From: Agriotes lineatus
Taxonomy: Eukaryota > Arthropoda > Insecta > Coleoptera > Elateridae
Assembly: GCA_940337035.1 (NCBI GenBank)
Contig: CALNHX010005853.1
Span: 1 to 64,000, forward strand
Reading direction: 5' to 3'
DNA: 64,000 nucleotides
How positions within the stretch are numbered: position 1 is the stretch's first letter; each line of letters opens with the position of its first letter. The notes under the pieces are model-generated. The model ran no database searches. It was not told the DNA's origin and worked only from the letters and a program-made list of their open reading frames with translations. The translations under genes and the position numbers were made by a program. Positions 1 through 11,990 of the stretch are shown piece by piece.

Positions 1-1000
1 TAGCTAGTTACAATTATTAATTAAAAATAAATCTGAGTTGTACATTATTTAAAATTAACATGTTCTTCTGGAACGGTGTCTGGTTTCGTGGGTCGAGCTG
101 CAACCCAATGCACCGGCGAGTGTTGCGGGGGTCCCTATTGGTAGTCCGCCGGTACGCACGCCGATTTTTCGGGAAATGGGCTGAGTGAGTCTTTTGTTCC
201 TGCAAACTTGACCTTCCACTCAGCAGTAATTTTAAGCTGTAATTTTCCGGTGAATTTAGCGATTTTAAGGGTAACCTGGGGCGGGCGTTAGTGCCTTAAT
301 CCTGGTGCAGAGGGTGCTGGTACCTTCGGCGTCGTTTTTGGAGCGAACACGGTGTCAACTACGCAGATGGAATTTATTCTCCTTGAGCCGGAACATGATG
401 TTGACATTCCCCCGGTAGGGAATTTGCGGGCTGCGGAATCGAACGTCCAGGATTTCGCCTTTTAATGACCAAAAAGGGGCCCTGCTTGTGAGTTTATGGC
501 AGCTACAGGAGTGAGTTTATGGCAGCTACAAGGACTCTAGCCGCTCACAGCGGGGTAGAGGCTGCGATTCGTACAGGTTACAGGTTTAATTATTAGTAAA
601 ATGAGATTATGAGAAGTATTTCAACTCTCGGGGGCCGGGATTTGCGTTTAAAAATTAGGCGGTCGGAAATGGCTAGCGGTCTTGCTTTTGCGGAAAATTT
701 GAACTTCTCGGGCTGACAGTACAACACGTCATCTCCCTTGAAGCCTGGTCTGGTAAGGGTTGGAGGCCTACTCCGTTAGACAGTTAAGCGTGTCAGACCG
801 GAGAGCGCCAGGCAGAAAAGGAGAGGACAGGATCAGGACTGGTGGACTCAAAGGGGAATTCGATCCGCGGGCCGCATGTTGGATAGCCCTGCTCTACAGT
901 GTCTGTAGTAGGTGAAGTTATAATTAGTTACAGAATTCGGACAGTATTAGTGAACAACAATTAAGTACATAGTAACCCAAAATTGGTATCAGCATGCGCA
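1..1000. other. GC-richer block without a recognised gene
   Basis: No reading frame here matches a family I know. The base composition is clearly less AT-rich than the following kilobases. A perfect 20-bp direct repeat lies at 488-507 and 511-530 (period 23). Short open stretches exist on both strands but none has a recognisable motif. The block could be an untranslated part or LTR of an old retroelement cut by the window edge; this is a guess. Confidence 0.3.
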
Positions 1001-1038
1001 ACCTTGTAATAAATCAGGCCTTTGCAAGTGTTCTCAGC

Positions 1039-1218
1039 ATGTCCTCATGTGCAAATTGTAAACGACCTGTCATGAATGACCGCGTCTTCAATGCAATGGC
1101 TGCAGCTGCAAATTTCATGTTACCTTATATGTCTTAGCGAAAAATGGTCGTGTCACTTGAACTAAACTTCGTGAGTATAGATCATCTGCAATCAATGTAG
1201 CACTAATATTGGTAAATG
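1039..1218 (+). pseudogene. PHD-type zinc-finger fragment (transposon ORF1-like)
   Basis: Starting at the ATG at 1039 the frame reads MSSCANCKRPVMND. After one frame change near 1085 it continues QCNGCSCKFHV, and a third piece near 1178-1210 reads ICNQCSTNIGK before a stop. The order C-x2-C, C-x2-C, H, C-x2-C is the cysteine/histidine ladder of a PHD-like finger. Such fingers are common at the N-terminus of ORF1 proteins of insect retroelements and in some transposases. The piece is short, needs frame changes, and lies just upstream of another cysteine-rich relic. I infer a decayed transposon fragment rather than a host gene; its parent family is not resolved. Confidence 0.4.
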
Positions 1219-1482
1219 AAGATGGCAAAAAAAAGAAAAAAAATTAAAAAAAAGGCTACACCAAAAACAAAATTGGTCCCGAAATTACCGATTGCAGATT
1301 CTGATGATTCGGAGGAAGAAGACAATAATGACGATGCGTGTCTTTATTGCAACAAACTATTTTCAAACTCTAAGTCGAATGAAGGCAGGATAAAATGTGT
1401 GTCGTGCAACAAATGGTCTCATGAAGCTTGTACTGCCTGTGATGACAGAGATAAAGTGTTTATTTGTGACTTCTGTTCATAA
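1216..1482 (+). pseudogene. C-terminal tail of a pogo/Tigger-like (CENP-B/DDE_1) transposase
   Basis: The 88-residue frame starts with a lysine-rich stretch, then an acidic run (SDDSEEEDNNDD), then a cysteine-rich module CLYCNKLF...CVSCNKWSHEAC...FICDFC, a C-x2-C / C-x2-C-x2-W-x-H-x2-C / C-x2-C ladder. This is the usual C-terminal tail of insect pogo-like transposases, where a basic/acidic linker follows the DDE domain and a PHD-like finger closes the protein. The helix-turn-helix and DDE parts are absent upstream, so only the 3' end survives. An inverted repeat begins about 90 bp downstream (1572-1767) and may be the terminal end. A stand-alone small zinc-finger protein is the alternative. 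Confidence 0.5.
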
Positions 1483-1571
1483 CTTTACGAATATTTTGAT
1501 TTTGTTCACATATTTTGAATAGAGGCTTATTTACATGGTATTTATGTTACTACCCGGTTTTATTATACAGG

Positions 1572-1767
1572 TTGGACAAAATCGGGTACTTTGCAATTTT
1601 TTAAGGAAAATGTATTGACTAATTATACTAGAAATATTAATAAAAATTGACACTGGTAGATCAAACTTAAGTAATTTTGGAATATTTCAAAGTAAAACAA
1701 ACTTTGCTACTATAAAGTGGCACTCAATACAATCAGTTTTTGGTCTGATACCCGGTTTTGTCCGACT
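1572..1767. repeat. Inverted repeat, probable transposon end
   Basis: GGACAAAATCGGGTA near 1575 and TACCCGGTTTTGTCC near 1751 are inverted copies with one mismatch, 160 bp apart. They directly follow the pogo-like tail, so they may be a subterminal or terminal repeat of that element. No matching 5' end was found in the window. Confidence 0.4.
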
Positions 1768-1786
1768 TTCCCCTACTTGACAGATT

Positions 1787-2900
1787 TCGAACTTAAAATC
1801 ATCTTCCGTGTTATATTATTTGAGTGTTTCTCTATTTCTATGACTTCACTTATGACTCGTGGGAAGTAGTGAGGCATTCTGGCAAGTACTTTGGCATGCT
1901 CAAATTCTAAGGTGTGCCCATTTGTAAAGGTATGCTCAGCTATGGCTAATTTTGTGATGCCTTATGTTCTTGAATCCTTCGATCAATAAATATGACCAGT
2001 CCGTCCAATGTAACTCGAGCCGCAAGAACAAGGATGTGATATACGCCAGCGGTTTTTAAACTTGAAATTTTGTGTTTTACTGATCTGAACCATTATCCAA
2101 AGTTTCATTGGTCATGAACACAATTTTGATGTTACATCGTTTCAGGACGCGTCCTATCTTATCAGTCAAGCCTTTAATGTAAGGTAGAAAATGCTAAGCC
2201 TTCCAGAGGTGGGGATTCTTCTTTAGCCTTTTGTGTCATAGTCTTGTCTAGCGCTTTTTGTATGGTGGTAGTTGTGTATCCCTTGTTTTGTAAAGAGTCA
2301 AAAAGATATTCTTTTTCTCTCTAGATTTTCTGCATCTAAAATATGAACAGCTCTGGTGCGAAAGTCTTAAGAACTGTTTCTTTTCGCATTGGATGATGGT
2401 GTGAGTTACCATTTAGATATATGTCCGTGTGTGTTTTCTTTCTATAGAGTGCATGTCCTAAACTACCATCTGATTTACGTTTTACCAGAACATCTAGAAC
2501 GGAACACTGTCATTTTTCTTTACTTCATTGTGTATTGTATGTTGTGATGTACAGAATTCCAGTGTTTTAGAAACAGATTCAATGTGTGGCGTCCGTGTGA
2601 CTCAAATGACAAAGGTATCGCTGCACATCTAAATCAGCAGGTAGGTTTTAATTGCGCTTGTTCTAGAGCTTTGGTTCCAAATGCTGTAAATATTAGCAAT
2701 AACAAGTGATAGCGGTGAACCCATAGGTGCTCCTTTGCCTTGTTCCTATATTTTATTATTTCAACTGATGTTAGTGTATTCCAACTGAAGTTAGTGTTTT
2801 GATGCATATTTCGACAAGTTCAACTTGGTTTGTAGGCAAAAGATCTTTGAGCATTACTAGCACCTGATCAACTGACACTTTCGTGAAGGGTGACCCAAGG
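1787..2900 (-). pseudogene. Penelope-like element: reverse transcriptase + GIY-YIG endonuclease relic
   Basis: On the minus strand, in order: around 2890-2830 the frame reads SVDQVLVMLKDLLP; near 2750-2700 it reads KGAPMGSPLSLVIANIY, which is the RT motif preceding the active site; near 2600 it reads CSDTFVIW, where YVDDTFVIW is expected. At 2060-1985 it reads ISHPCSCGSSYIGRTG, the signature of the Penelope GIY-YIG endonuclease (usual form IPC-x-CG-x2-YIGQTG). At 1930-1790 AIAEHTFTNGH and ARMPHYFPRVISE match the C-terminal tail. Several stops and frame changes interrupt it, and the aspartate pair of the RT active site is damaged. RT followed by GIY-YIG is diagnostic of Penelope-like elements, so the family call is firm although the copy is dead. 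Confidence 0.8.
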
Positions 2901-3470
2901 CTCACCCAACTATATCCACTCGTAAATAGGAAATCTTCTATAAAAGTTAAACGTGTGTTCCTGCTTTCTAAAGCACCAAGTCACCCATTAGTAGTATGTA
3001 GACTTAGTAGAGATGTGTTGTTTGGAGATGTGCAAGCCGTGCTTTACCACCTAGACGTCCTAGACCATAAAGACATTCACAATAGACTATAACGCCAACT
3101 ACCATAGGACATGTATCTGCCATAATAGACTAGCGTAAGTTATATTTATATATGATGTAGTGCCAAAACCTGAATTTCATAAAATTATTATGAATGGCAA
3201 CATGTGGATGTTGAATTGACTAATTCAAATAAATATAAAAGAAGTTCTTCCATGCACAAGTGCAAACTGCATTCTTAGAATTAGATAGTAGAAGTTCAAT
3301 TATAAAATGAGTCTCACCAACCAGGCTATCTTTGATTTGTCATTTGAGGTCTATTTCTAACCAGGATTTCGTTTTTATAGTAAAATAACACAATATGAAA
3401 CATAAAGCTGTTAAGATTTACAATAAAATAAAAATTCTATTGTTTAGTACTCAAAATGCCATATTGATAA
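2901..3470. other. No gene recognised
   Basis: Weak minus-strand similarity to the Penelope RT N-terminal part may continue to about 3100. From there to the zinc-finger exon I see only AT-rich sequence. It would include the end of the intron preceding zinc-finger gene A. Confidence 0.3.
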
Positions 3471-3569
3471 TTTTATCGTATGTTAATGTCAAACTCCTTT
3501 GTTGTAGGTCTGAAGATATTTAAATTCTATTGGCTCATCTATCACAAGAAGTCTGACGTTGAAACAACT

Positions 3570-4671
3570 ATGATGGACATCAAACAAGAAACTACGGATA
3601 GTAAATCTTGTAGTTCTACACAGACTACATCCTGCATATCACAGACCATGAATAGTAATGACAAATTTGATAAGTTATACATCGAACAAGAAGGCATCCA
3701 AAGTACTAATTTAGCTACACATATGAGGACTGATAAAGGTGAAAAGCCGTATATTTGTTCTATTTGTGATTTCAAAACAACTCAGAAAACTAATTTAGTT
3801 AATCATGTTAGGACTCATACAGGCGAAAAGCCTTACATTTGTTCTGTTTGTGATTTCAAAACAACACAGAAAGCTAATTTAGTTACCCATGTGAGGGCTC
3901 ATGCAGGCGAAAAGCCTTATAGTTGCTCTGTTTGTGATTTCAAAACAACATACAAACATCATTTAGTTGGACATATGCGGACTCATACAGGTGAAAAGCC
4001 TTATGTTTGTTTAGTTTGTGATTTCAAAACAACACAAAAATGTAATTTAGCTCAACATGTGAGGACTCATACAGCGAAAAGCCTTTTGGCTGTTTCTGTT
4101 TGTGAATACAGAACGACAGATAAAAGAATCTTAGTTAAACATATGAGTAGTCATACAGGTGAAAAACCTTACAGTGCTGCTTTGTGATTTCAAAACATCA
4201 TACAAACATCATTTAGTTGGACATATGAGACTCATACAGGTGAAAAGCCTTATGTGTGTTCTGTTTGTAATTTCAGACAACACAGAGATGTTATTTAGTT
4301 GCACATGTGAGAATTCATACAGGCGAAAAGCCTTATACGTGTTCTGTTTGCGATTTCAAAACAACACAGAAAAGTTGTTTAGTTACACATGTAAGGCTTC
4401 ATACAGGCGAAAGCCTTATAGTTGTTCTGTTTGCGATTTCAAAACCACACAGAAAAGTGGCTTAGTTACACATGTAAGGATTCATACAGGAGAAAAGCCT
4501 TTTGTTTGTGTTGTTTGTGATTTTAAAACTACAAATAAAGGTAATTTAGCTAGACATGTGAGGACTCATACTGGCGAAAAGCCTTATATTTGTTTGGTTT
4601 GTGATTTCAAAACAACACGAAAAAGTAATTTAGTTAAACATATGATCACTCATACAAGCGAAAAGCCTTAA
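3570..4671 (+). pseudogene. C2H2 zinc-finger protein A (about 11 tandem fingers, frameshifted)
   Basis: Nuclear DNA-binding C2H2 protein. The last coding exon probably begins at 3508 after the acceptor TTGTTGTAG; the ATG at 3570 is chosen because MDIKQETTDS aligns with the start of paralogue B (38713). About 65 acidic or serine-rich residues are followed by fingers of the form C-x2-C-x12-H-x3-H with H-TGEKPY linkers. Fingers 1-4 are intact (3748-4070). Finger 5 has lost its first cysteine (KSLLAVSVCEYRTT). Between about 4170 and 4412 at least four single-base losses throw the frame. From about 4410 the frame is open again for three good fingers and a stop after HTSEKP. The near-identical finger frame with changes at helix positions -1, 2, 3 and 6 suggests a rapidly diversifying family. 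It may be a pseudogene, or some of the losses may be base-calling errors. Confidence 0.75.
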
Positions 4672-4679
4672 ATAACATT

Positions 4680-5814
4680 AAATATTAAACTCCTTATTGA
4701 AAATTATGCCGTCAATAATATTAGTATTAAAAGAACATACGAAATACTCAACCTCGATGTGATGTTAAATACCCCATTACATTTTCAGCAACATATAGAA
4801 CCAGTTGAAAATACTGAGCGTAACATTGCAAGACAAACTCCTGATCGACATTTAAAATTATTCTTAAAATTAGTTTTTTTTAATTTATCCATCACTTTGT
4901 TCTTGTTTCTTACGAGGTTGGTTCTTTAGACACTCCTATTGTACTTTTTCATCATCTATCCAAATCTTAAGTAAAATTTAAAAATTCCTAACAAATACAC
5001 AGATGGGTAAATACACAAATCAAAGTTTTCCTACCATTTGTCCATGTTCCTTACTAGATAGAAGATTGGTTCTTCAGACACCCCTATTATACTTTTTTAT
5101 GTGCTACCCGAATCTGAATCACAATTTAAGATTGCGAAAAAGCTAACACACATCAGAGTTATTGGACACACACTCAATGCACAAACAATTAACGAATTCA
5201 GGTACGACTCCATTTTAAAGAATTTGTAAAAGTTTGTGAGATGCTCAGAGGTCTCTAAACTTTATAATAAGAAACAAAATATTTTAGACAAGTTAATGCA
5301 TTAAATATTTTATATTACGTGTTGGTACGTAGTAAACTAGAATGCTGCTGTGTAGTGTGGAATACCAATTCAATTCAATATAGCTGTTTGTTGGAAAATC
5401 ACAAGGTTCAGTTCTGTTAAACTGTTTTTCAATTGAACCTTGAAATTATATATAATCAGTATATGTAGCTAATGTCTACATTAACTAAGAAAAATTATAC
5501 TAAATTCTAATTAAACTGTTACTTACCAAAGCCATATGAATACGAACAACCAGCTGTATTATATTAGCAGGCAACATGTTATCAATTCTTGCGAAAAGAT
5601 ATTTAACGTAATGTTTTCTAAAGGCTGTAACAGATAATTCTTTTAACGAATATGGTATTTCACTGTATATATTGCTGACGTTATGTTGTAATGAACGTTG
5701 AAAGAGACCAGTTTTGTGATGCGGCAGTGTAATAAGACCTTGTTTTTATTAATAATTATTTTATGATAAATTAAGCCATTTAGCTTCTATTTGTGTGAAA
5801 TATGATCAAATTTA
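4680..5814. other. Intergenic AT-rich DNA with a diverged tandem duplication
   Basis: No coding sequence recognised. A roughly 140-bp unit is tandemly duplicated: the stretch near 4910-5010 (TTGGTTCTTTAGACACTCCT) recurs near 5050-5150 with about 80% identity by eye (TTGGTTCTTCAGACACCCCT). Confidence 0.4.
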
Positions 5815-6780
5815 CGAATACAATAAATAAATCTTAAGCAAGCGTTTTGGACTCTGTACCCTTCCAGCTAAATCACGATCTAAGCAAAGTGAGTATATTT
5901 GTGAGCAATGGGAGAACACTAAGGTATCGCACAGCATTTTCTTTGATCCTTAGTCAGATACAATCTATATGGATACAGTAGCTTTAGGTTTACGTATGCT
6001 TTTTGTATATACTTGTTTATATGAATCCTGTATCTAAAAATATTCTCCAAAACAAGGCCCAAGTCTCTGGCATTTTCGTTTAGTAATTTGAACTATAGAT
6101 TTTACATTTTTGCAGTCGACTTCTGGCAAGCAGAAGAACACAGGATTTAAAAGCAGACCATATTTGGTTGACAAATCAAATATTTTATTCAAGTCACTAG
6201 AGATGTTTTTCATCCCCTGGTTAAATCGGATGGTAGAAATTAGCAATAAATGTGTGTGTCATCAGCGATCATCTGCATTTTACTATGTTCAATAAATAAA
6301 TTCAGAAAATTTTGAAGTATATAAAGTATAGAGTAGTGGCCAAGAATCATGTCTTTAGACACACCTTGCAATATCGTTCGTGCAAAGGAAAGGTTACTGT
6401 CCACATTTACACTTTGAATTCTGTTAGTAAAGTAACTTTAAATAAATCTATTGCGTTTAAAAAACCCACGTACTGAAGTATTGCAATCAACAGATCGTGA
6501 TTAATTGTATTGAATGCTTTACTATAATCCAATAGGGTAAGTTATTAATTTTCCAGTGTCTATTGCTTTAAGGATATCATCTGTAACGTCATCAACGCAG
6601 CATTTAGGTAGTGCATTATTTGACTATTTATAATTTTCCTCAAGAATTTTAGAAAAAGTGGGTAACATGCTCATAAGTCTAAGATCAGAATATTCTGCCG
6701 GATCACTAGTTTTAGGTTTTCGAGTTACAATAACGTCCCTTCCAAATATCAGGATAAACGCTTTCTGTTGGACAGTTAAT
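5815..6780 (-). pseudogene. Non-LTR retrotransposon reverse transcriptase relic (CR1/jockey-like)
   Basis: Reading the minus strand from 6770 down, RT blocks appear in the correct order across several frames. YSDLRLMSMLPTFSKILE (palm start) comes first, then VTDDILKAI, then LLDYSKAFNTINHDLL (first catalytic aspartate). Next are a GVS-KDMILG block where GVPQGSILG is expected, IADDTHIY (YADD-like active site), and an open stretch with DLNKIFDLSTKYGLLLNP. A C-terminal piece (DRDLAGRVQ) lies near 5840. Spacing matches the RT domain of CR1/jockey-group LINEs. The endonuclease part is absent and many stops are present, so it is a dead 5'-truncated copy. Clade-level assignment would need a tree. Confidence 0.75.
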
Positions 6781-7292
6781 TATATATATACATACAGCAC
6801 TATAAGCCTTAAGGCCTTTGGCAGTTAATTATATGTGTAAATATTTATGTATATGAGAGCAACGCGCAGCTATTAATTTCATCTGCACATATCGCGCTAC
6901 TTCTAATATCCCCAATTAGCGAGCCACATCATCTTCAGATACAGATAGGTACAGAAGAAAACTTGACAGCACTTTCCGTACTCAAGTGATTAAATTATTT
7001 CCACAATTGTTTCATTGAAACATTTCTTGTCTTATACTCAAATTTATATTAATTTTTCGTTGACCGCTTCTTAATTTCAATATTAATGTATTATTTTTCC
7101 TAAATAGGGATGGATTAATAGACGTCATTAATACACTGTTTTTGATTAATACACTATTTTTCATTAATTAACTGCTTTTGTGATTTTGACGTTTTGATGA
7201 TATTTTGCATGGAGGTTAGTTGTATTAATCAAATTTTTCGTCACAAAAAAAGATTTTGCGGTCAACGAAAAAATTTTGTAATCAACTCGTTT

Positions 7293-7390
7293 GTTAATGG
7301 GCGATTAATAATCTCAACTATTAAAGGCACTCACTCGCTATCGCTCGTTCGTGCTTTAAACTGTTTCGATTATTAATCGCCTTCATTAAC
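7293..7390. repeat. Foldback (hairpin) repeat
   Basis: The arm at 7293-7313 is repeated inverted at 7368-7390 with a small bulge, and an inner pair (TTAAAGGCAC near 7321 and GTGCTTTAA near 7351) nests inside it. This looks like a small foldback MITE; no coding content. Confidence 0.5.
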
Positions 7391-7439
7391 ACACTTGTTG
7401 GTTAAATAACTATTATAATTAAATCTGATAATTATATGC

Positions 7440-8395
7440 ACTCAAATGTACAAAAATATGCGCATATATATGCATATATTTTGTTGACTATATGCATCCA
7501 AAGTTACAATATATGCATAAAATATGCTCTAATTTTTTTTTAAATAAGTAGAAGTATTCTAAATAATGTAAACATTTTAATTATTTTGGATGAGTATATG
7601 TATGTCTCTAATTTTTTCAAAGGCGTCATTCATTTAAACCTTTGACTGTATAAACATGGACTGCCAACGCCAACTTCACGTTGTAAGCCAACATAAAAAT
7701 GAGATTTCCACTAACCCCGCCATGCTATTACTCACCCAACACTCGAAGTTCGACTATTGAAATGGATTCTATGTTGGCTGATTCCTTATACATTGCTTCT
7801 ATGGGAAAATTGGGGGTTGCTGGCAGCCCATGTTTATATAGTCAAAGAATTTAACAGGGACTTCCCCTTTCCTCTGTTTATTTCGATACGTGCACTACAC
7901 TCCAGCGATAGAAAGTAAGTGTATACCTCAGTCGCACACAAAAATTTTATTAATAAATTTAATAAAATAGTAAATTTTACAAAAGAATATCAAAAAGTTC
8001 ATACATTACAAATTATTCCTAAATATAACCAAATATGCAAAATCCAGAAAGTATGTACAAAAACGTAGAAATATGCAAAATATGCAAAATGAAACGGCTT
8101 AAACGACTTGTTTTTACATAATTAGTGTATACAGGGTGTAGAGATGCTTTACGCACCATAGGGATTTCAATGGTAATTTCTTCATATAAAAATATTTGCT
8201 TCCCTAATTATTTTAGAGCAAACTTGTATGGAAGTTTTTTGTAGAGAAAAAAATTCTGTATCAATTTATGCCAGCATTTGTCATTTTACATTTCGGAAAA
8301 CCGAAAATTTAAAGAAAAAAATTACCATATTTAGACAAATCAGTGGTGCCTTGAAATTACTAAATCATCTCAAAGCATCAACAAATTAGTTTGCT
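7440..8395. other. AT-rich stretch with recurring ATATGCA-type motifs
   Basis: No gene seen. The motif ATATGCA(AAA) recurs at 7460-7530 and again at 8030-8090, which could be subterminal repeats of a nonautonomous DNA element. The ends were not defined. Confidence 0.3.
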
Positions 8396-8401
8396 GTTTA
8401 T

Positions 8402-9415
8402 TTGTTTGCATCTGTCAAATGTAACGGCTCAAGGTATAAGGAACTCCTGAAACAAATATACAACAACAAAGCAACCATACAAATAAACATAGCAGAAGAA
8501 ATAACAACACGGAAGATAAAAGTCGAGCGAGGAGTCAGGCAAGGAGATACGATCTCCCCAAAATTATTCACCCTTGCGTTAGAAGATGTGTTCAAGAAAT
8601 TAAACTGGGAAGAACGTGAAGTGAAGATTGACGGTCGACACTTGAGTCATCTTAGATATGCCGATGACATCGTGATTATAAGCAATAACGTGGAAGAACT
8701 ACAGGAAATGCTGAGAGAACTGAAAACGGAATCAGAGAAAGTCGGCCTGAAGATGAATCTGAATAAAACCAAAGTAATGACAGAAGAAAACACTAGAGTG
8801 GAAATAGACGGAAATGAAATCGAGAAAGTAAACCAATACACATATCTAGGACATACAATCACACTTGGCAAGCAAAATCAAACGGCGGAAATTTCGAGAA
8901 TACGTATGACTTGGGCTGCGATGAGTAAACTCAACATGGTTTTAAGAAATACAGAAACCCCCATTAGCCTAAAGAGAAAAGGGTTCAATAGTTGTATTCT
9001 CCCTGTCATGACGTATGGCATGGAGCCAATGACACTTACAATACAATCAGCCAACCGATTAAGAACGACAAAAAGGGCTATCGAAAGAGCAATGTTGGAA
9101 GTCTCTCTGAGAGAACGTATTCGGAACGAAGACATAAGAAGAAAAACGAAGGTGGACGACGTAATCGCTAAGATCGCAAAGTTGAAGTTGAGTTGGGCGA
9201 GACATGTGGCCCGACAAAAGAGTGAAAGATGGACTAAGAATATCATCCAGTGTAGGTCAAGAGAGCACAAAATAAATGTGGGAAGACCAGCAAAACGTTG
9301 GCTAGATGATATTAAAGCAATAACAGGACAAAACTGGCACCAACTAGCACAAAACAGACAAGAGTGGAAGACTCAAGGGGAGACCTACATCCAGCAGTGG
9401 TTTCAAAGAGGTTGA
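8402..9415 (+). CDS. RTE-clade LINE, 5'-truncated reverse transcriptase, open frame
   Basis: An uninterrupted 337-residue frame holds the C-terminal half of an RTE-type LINE polyprotein. VRQGDTISPKLFTLALED is the block before the active site and LRYADDIVII is the catalytic YADD. YLGHTIT follows, then the thumb/connection region, and near the C-terminus the WARHVARQ...GRPAKRWLDD segment seen in RTE proteins. The endonuclease and first RT catalytic aspartate are missing because the copy starts within the RT, which is typical of dead-on-arrival LINE copies. The ATG at 8402 is simply the first in the frame. Downstream lies a GAAGAAGAAGAGAAGAAG tail instead of poly(A), shared in kind with the RTE copy at 58 kb. 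The unbroken frame suggests a recent insertion. It is not expected to make an active enzyme. Confidence 0.85.
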   Translation: MFASVKCNGSRYKELLKQIYNNKATIQINIAEEITTRKIKVERGVRQGDTISPKLFTLALEDVFKKLNWEEREVKIDGRHLSHLRYADDIVIISNNVEELQEMLRELKTESEKVGLKMNLNKTKVMTEENTRVEIDGNEIEKVNQYTYLGHTITLGKQNQTAEISRIRMTWAAMSKLNMVLRNTETPISLKRKGFNSCILPVMTYGMEPMTLTIQSANRLRTTKRAIERAMLEVSLRERIRNEDIRRKTKVDDVIAKIAKLKLSWARHVARQKSERWTKNIIQCRSREHKINVGRPAKRWLDDIKAITGQNWHQLAQNRQEWKTQGETYIQQWFQRG

Positions 9416-9429
9416 TGAAGAAGAAGAGA

Positions 9430-11980
9430 AGAAGACATACTTCCACATTCAGAGTGGGCCTACATGTGGTGATTTTGTTGTCCCGATCTATACCGAATGT
9501 GGTGGCGCATCATTTATTGAAAATCTTGTTACGCTCATTTTGACATTTTCCTACTTATTAATTGAAATAATTAGTCAGATTTGGCAATTTACTTTTATTC
9601 TCTAAATATACAGTACTTCATCTATAGTTAGGCAACCCAAATACCTTCAGCCTCAATTCTGAATTAAAAGGAACACTTTGTTATCAGTTTTGCACATACA
9701 ATCTGCACCTATAGTTTTCTTCCTTTTTTCAAATTTGACTTAGACATTGATAACCTGGGATTGTGAACTGCTCTGGCCAATTTGCATTCCATTCTTTTCC
9801 ATTGATTCGTTCGTTGAAGTTGGTGCCCTAGGTGCCTTTGGCTTCGCTGGCTTTGGTAATAGGCGACCTCGTAGTTTTGGGGGATTTTGAGGCAAGGCGC
9901 CCTTTGGAACGCTCTGGAAGCCTTTGTGAGTTGCTGCCAGCGTTCGCTTCGCTTTAGTTGCGGCTTTGATGGGTTTTTCTCCGATCGAACGAGGCGTAGG
10001 CTGTTCGTCACCATTCGCAGGTTAGTTGCGATTTCTTTTCGTCAGCGTGGTTGCTTATCTGGAAATTTGTAATTTTTAGCCAATTAGTTATACGCCAAGA
10101 AATGCGTTATCTAATTCTACGCCATGGAAAATGAGTTTTGTCACCTGGTTTTGGTCCTGGTTCGTGTTCGTGTATTTGATTGTTTGGATCATGCGGTGCC
10201 CCACGTGTTGGCTGGTCGCCTGTCCCCGCAGCCTAGATGCTTTGCCCTTGCCTTCGCTGCATCGTAACTTCTAGCGAGGCATGCCTGCGGCCTGTGGGAA
10301 GACCGTCCCCTTTGGCCACATACCTGGATCGTTGCATCTCCTCCAGCAGTTCGCCTCCACGTGCTGTATGAATCCGAGGTGTAGTAATGGTTTTAGTTTA
10401 TATTGTATGTCTATTGATATTGATTTATATGACCTTTGAATTGGCCATTTTGTAGCGTATTTGTTTGTGCATATCAATTTTTGGTGTCTATTTGAGCTAT
10501 GAGATATTGGATTAATTAGTTTACTTACCTCTGTACATTGCAGCCTTGTGTAATTTTGTTATAATTGGATTTGGGGTCTGCTCTTGCAGCCACTGTAATA
10601 CGTTGTACATTGCATTAACCTAGTTAGTTATTCTGGTTTACTTTTTAATGTGTCAAAATTAGTAGAATGGTGGTGGTGGTGGCGAAAGTGCCGCCAACGG
10701 GATTTTTGTTGGGATTATTTAGCTTCCCGTTTTGATTTTCTGATAGTTTAGATTAGGGTTTAGATTCTCGCAAGCAGTTTTAGAACGTCAGGAAATATCG
10801 TATGACTTTCCTTTAGGAACTAGCAACCCCTGTGATCTCATAACGTGCTGGAACCGCCCCATCTAAATTTTGTGCAACTTAAAGTTAATTTATTAGGCCA
10901 ACCTTCGGGGTTTAATGTTGGCATTGCCTATTTTGCTTGCGCGTTTCGCACCCTTATTTTCGTTCTCCGCTTCACGGGGATTTGTTGCTTATTTTATTTT
11001 AAAGCCTATTTAGACCATATTGGTAGGTTAATGTAGTCATGCTTCGTGTCGTAGCGATTCCCGCTTCACGGTGAACGCCACTGGTTGATTATTTAGATAA
11101 GCTTTGCCTATTTTTGTTTGATATAAGCTTTGAGGTATCTTACTCCCTTCAGGTTGTTTTAGTTGTTACGCCCTTCAGGCTGATTTAGCTTTATGACACC
11201 TTGAGTTCGGTTTTTAGGTCAATTGTGTTGTGCGCTCGTAGCTTTAGATGTAGCATTATTTTTGGTCGACTGTGATATTTTTATTGTTGGTATTTTTGTG
11301 TATTTGCTGTTTTATGTATTTTTGGTGTGTGAATATTTTCTGGCACTATAGTACCCACCAGGTTATATTAATAAAGCTGTGATATCTTGATTGGTCGTTG
11401 CTTTGATTTTGTTTAACTTGCTGGTTTATATTTCGACCTTGTGAACGGTCCGGCACAAGGATGATTCGATGTCGAGGACCTGGCACCCATTCTCTTCGTA
11501 TTTCGTTTGGTATTCTTTTCCGCATAGTTGGAACCCCGACCCTCGCGACTAGTTAGCCTACTAGGCCGATAGTTACCAGCCGGCAAAATATCAAATACAA
11601 CTTTCGCCAAAAGGTAAGGCCGACCGTCTATCTTCCCTGACAATCTTTTACCTCTCGTAACGGAGTACAGCTCTAACTCAAAGGTCGTAAAGAACCTGCC
11701 CATCTCCACTGCAGTTTAGCCGGCGAACCTTTTGTTACCGCCATCGTAACAGTTAGGGCCACCTATTCTAGGTATATTTCCCGATTATGTCGTAAAGTCG
11801 TGTTTGTGCGGTAACAATTTTGCATATAGCTTAACTTTTATCTTTGGGGCAAATTCGTACATTTTATTCGAATAGAGAGAGGGTGAACATTTTTGTCTCT
11901 TTCATATTTTAGTGCGACCCATTGGCGCTAGTTCACACAATTTGACGTTTCAAATTTGAAAGCTTGTGTTTGGTTAAAAC
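9430..11980. other. GC-richer region without recognisable coding sequence
   Basis: Composition shifts to GC-richer and T/G-rich on the plus strand. Several short open frames exist but none carries a motif I recognise. AATAAA lies near 11370 and the pyrimidine/GC-rich blocks at 10840-11240 look like a retroelement LTR or untranslated leader. I could not pair it with a second LTR, so the nature remains open. Confidence 0.3.
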
Positions 11981-11990
11981 ATTTTTGAAA

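Noticed and set aside
2883..3092. A 69-residue plus-strand ORF
   Set aside because: It has no motif and lies opposite the N-terminal end of the Penelope-like RT relic; it is best explained as a shadow.
9709..10014. A basic 101-residue minus-strand protein
   Set aside because: No recognisable motif, and the opposite strand is open as well. Probably composition-driven in GC-richer DNA.
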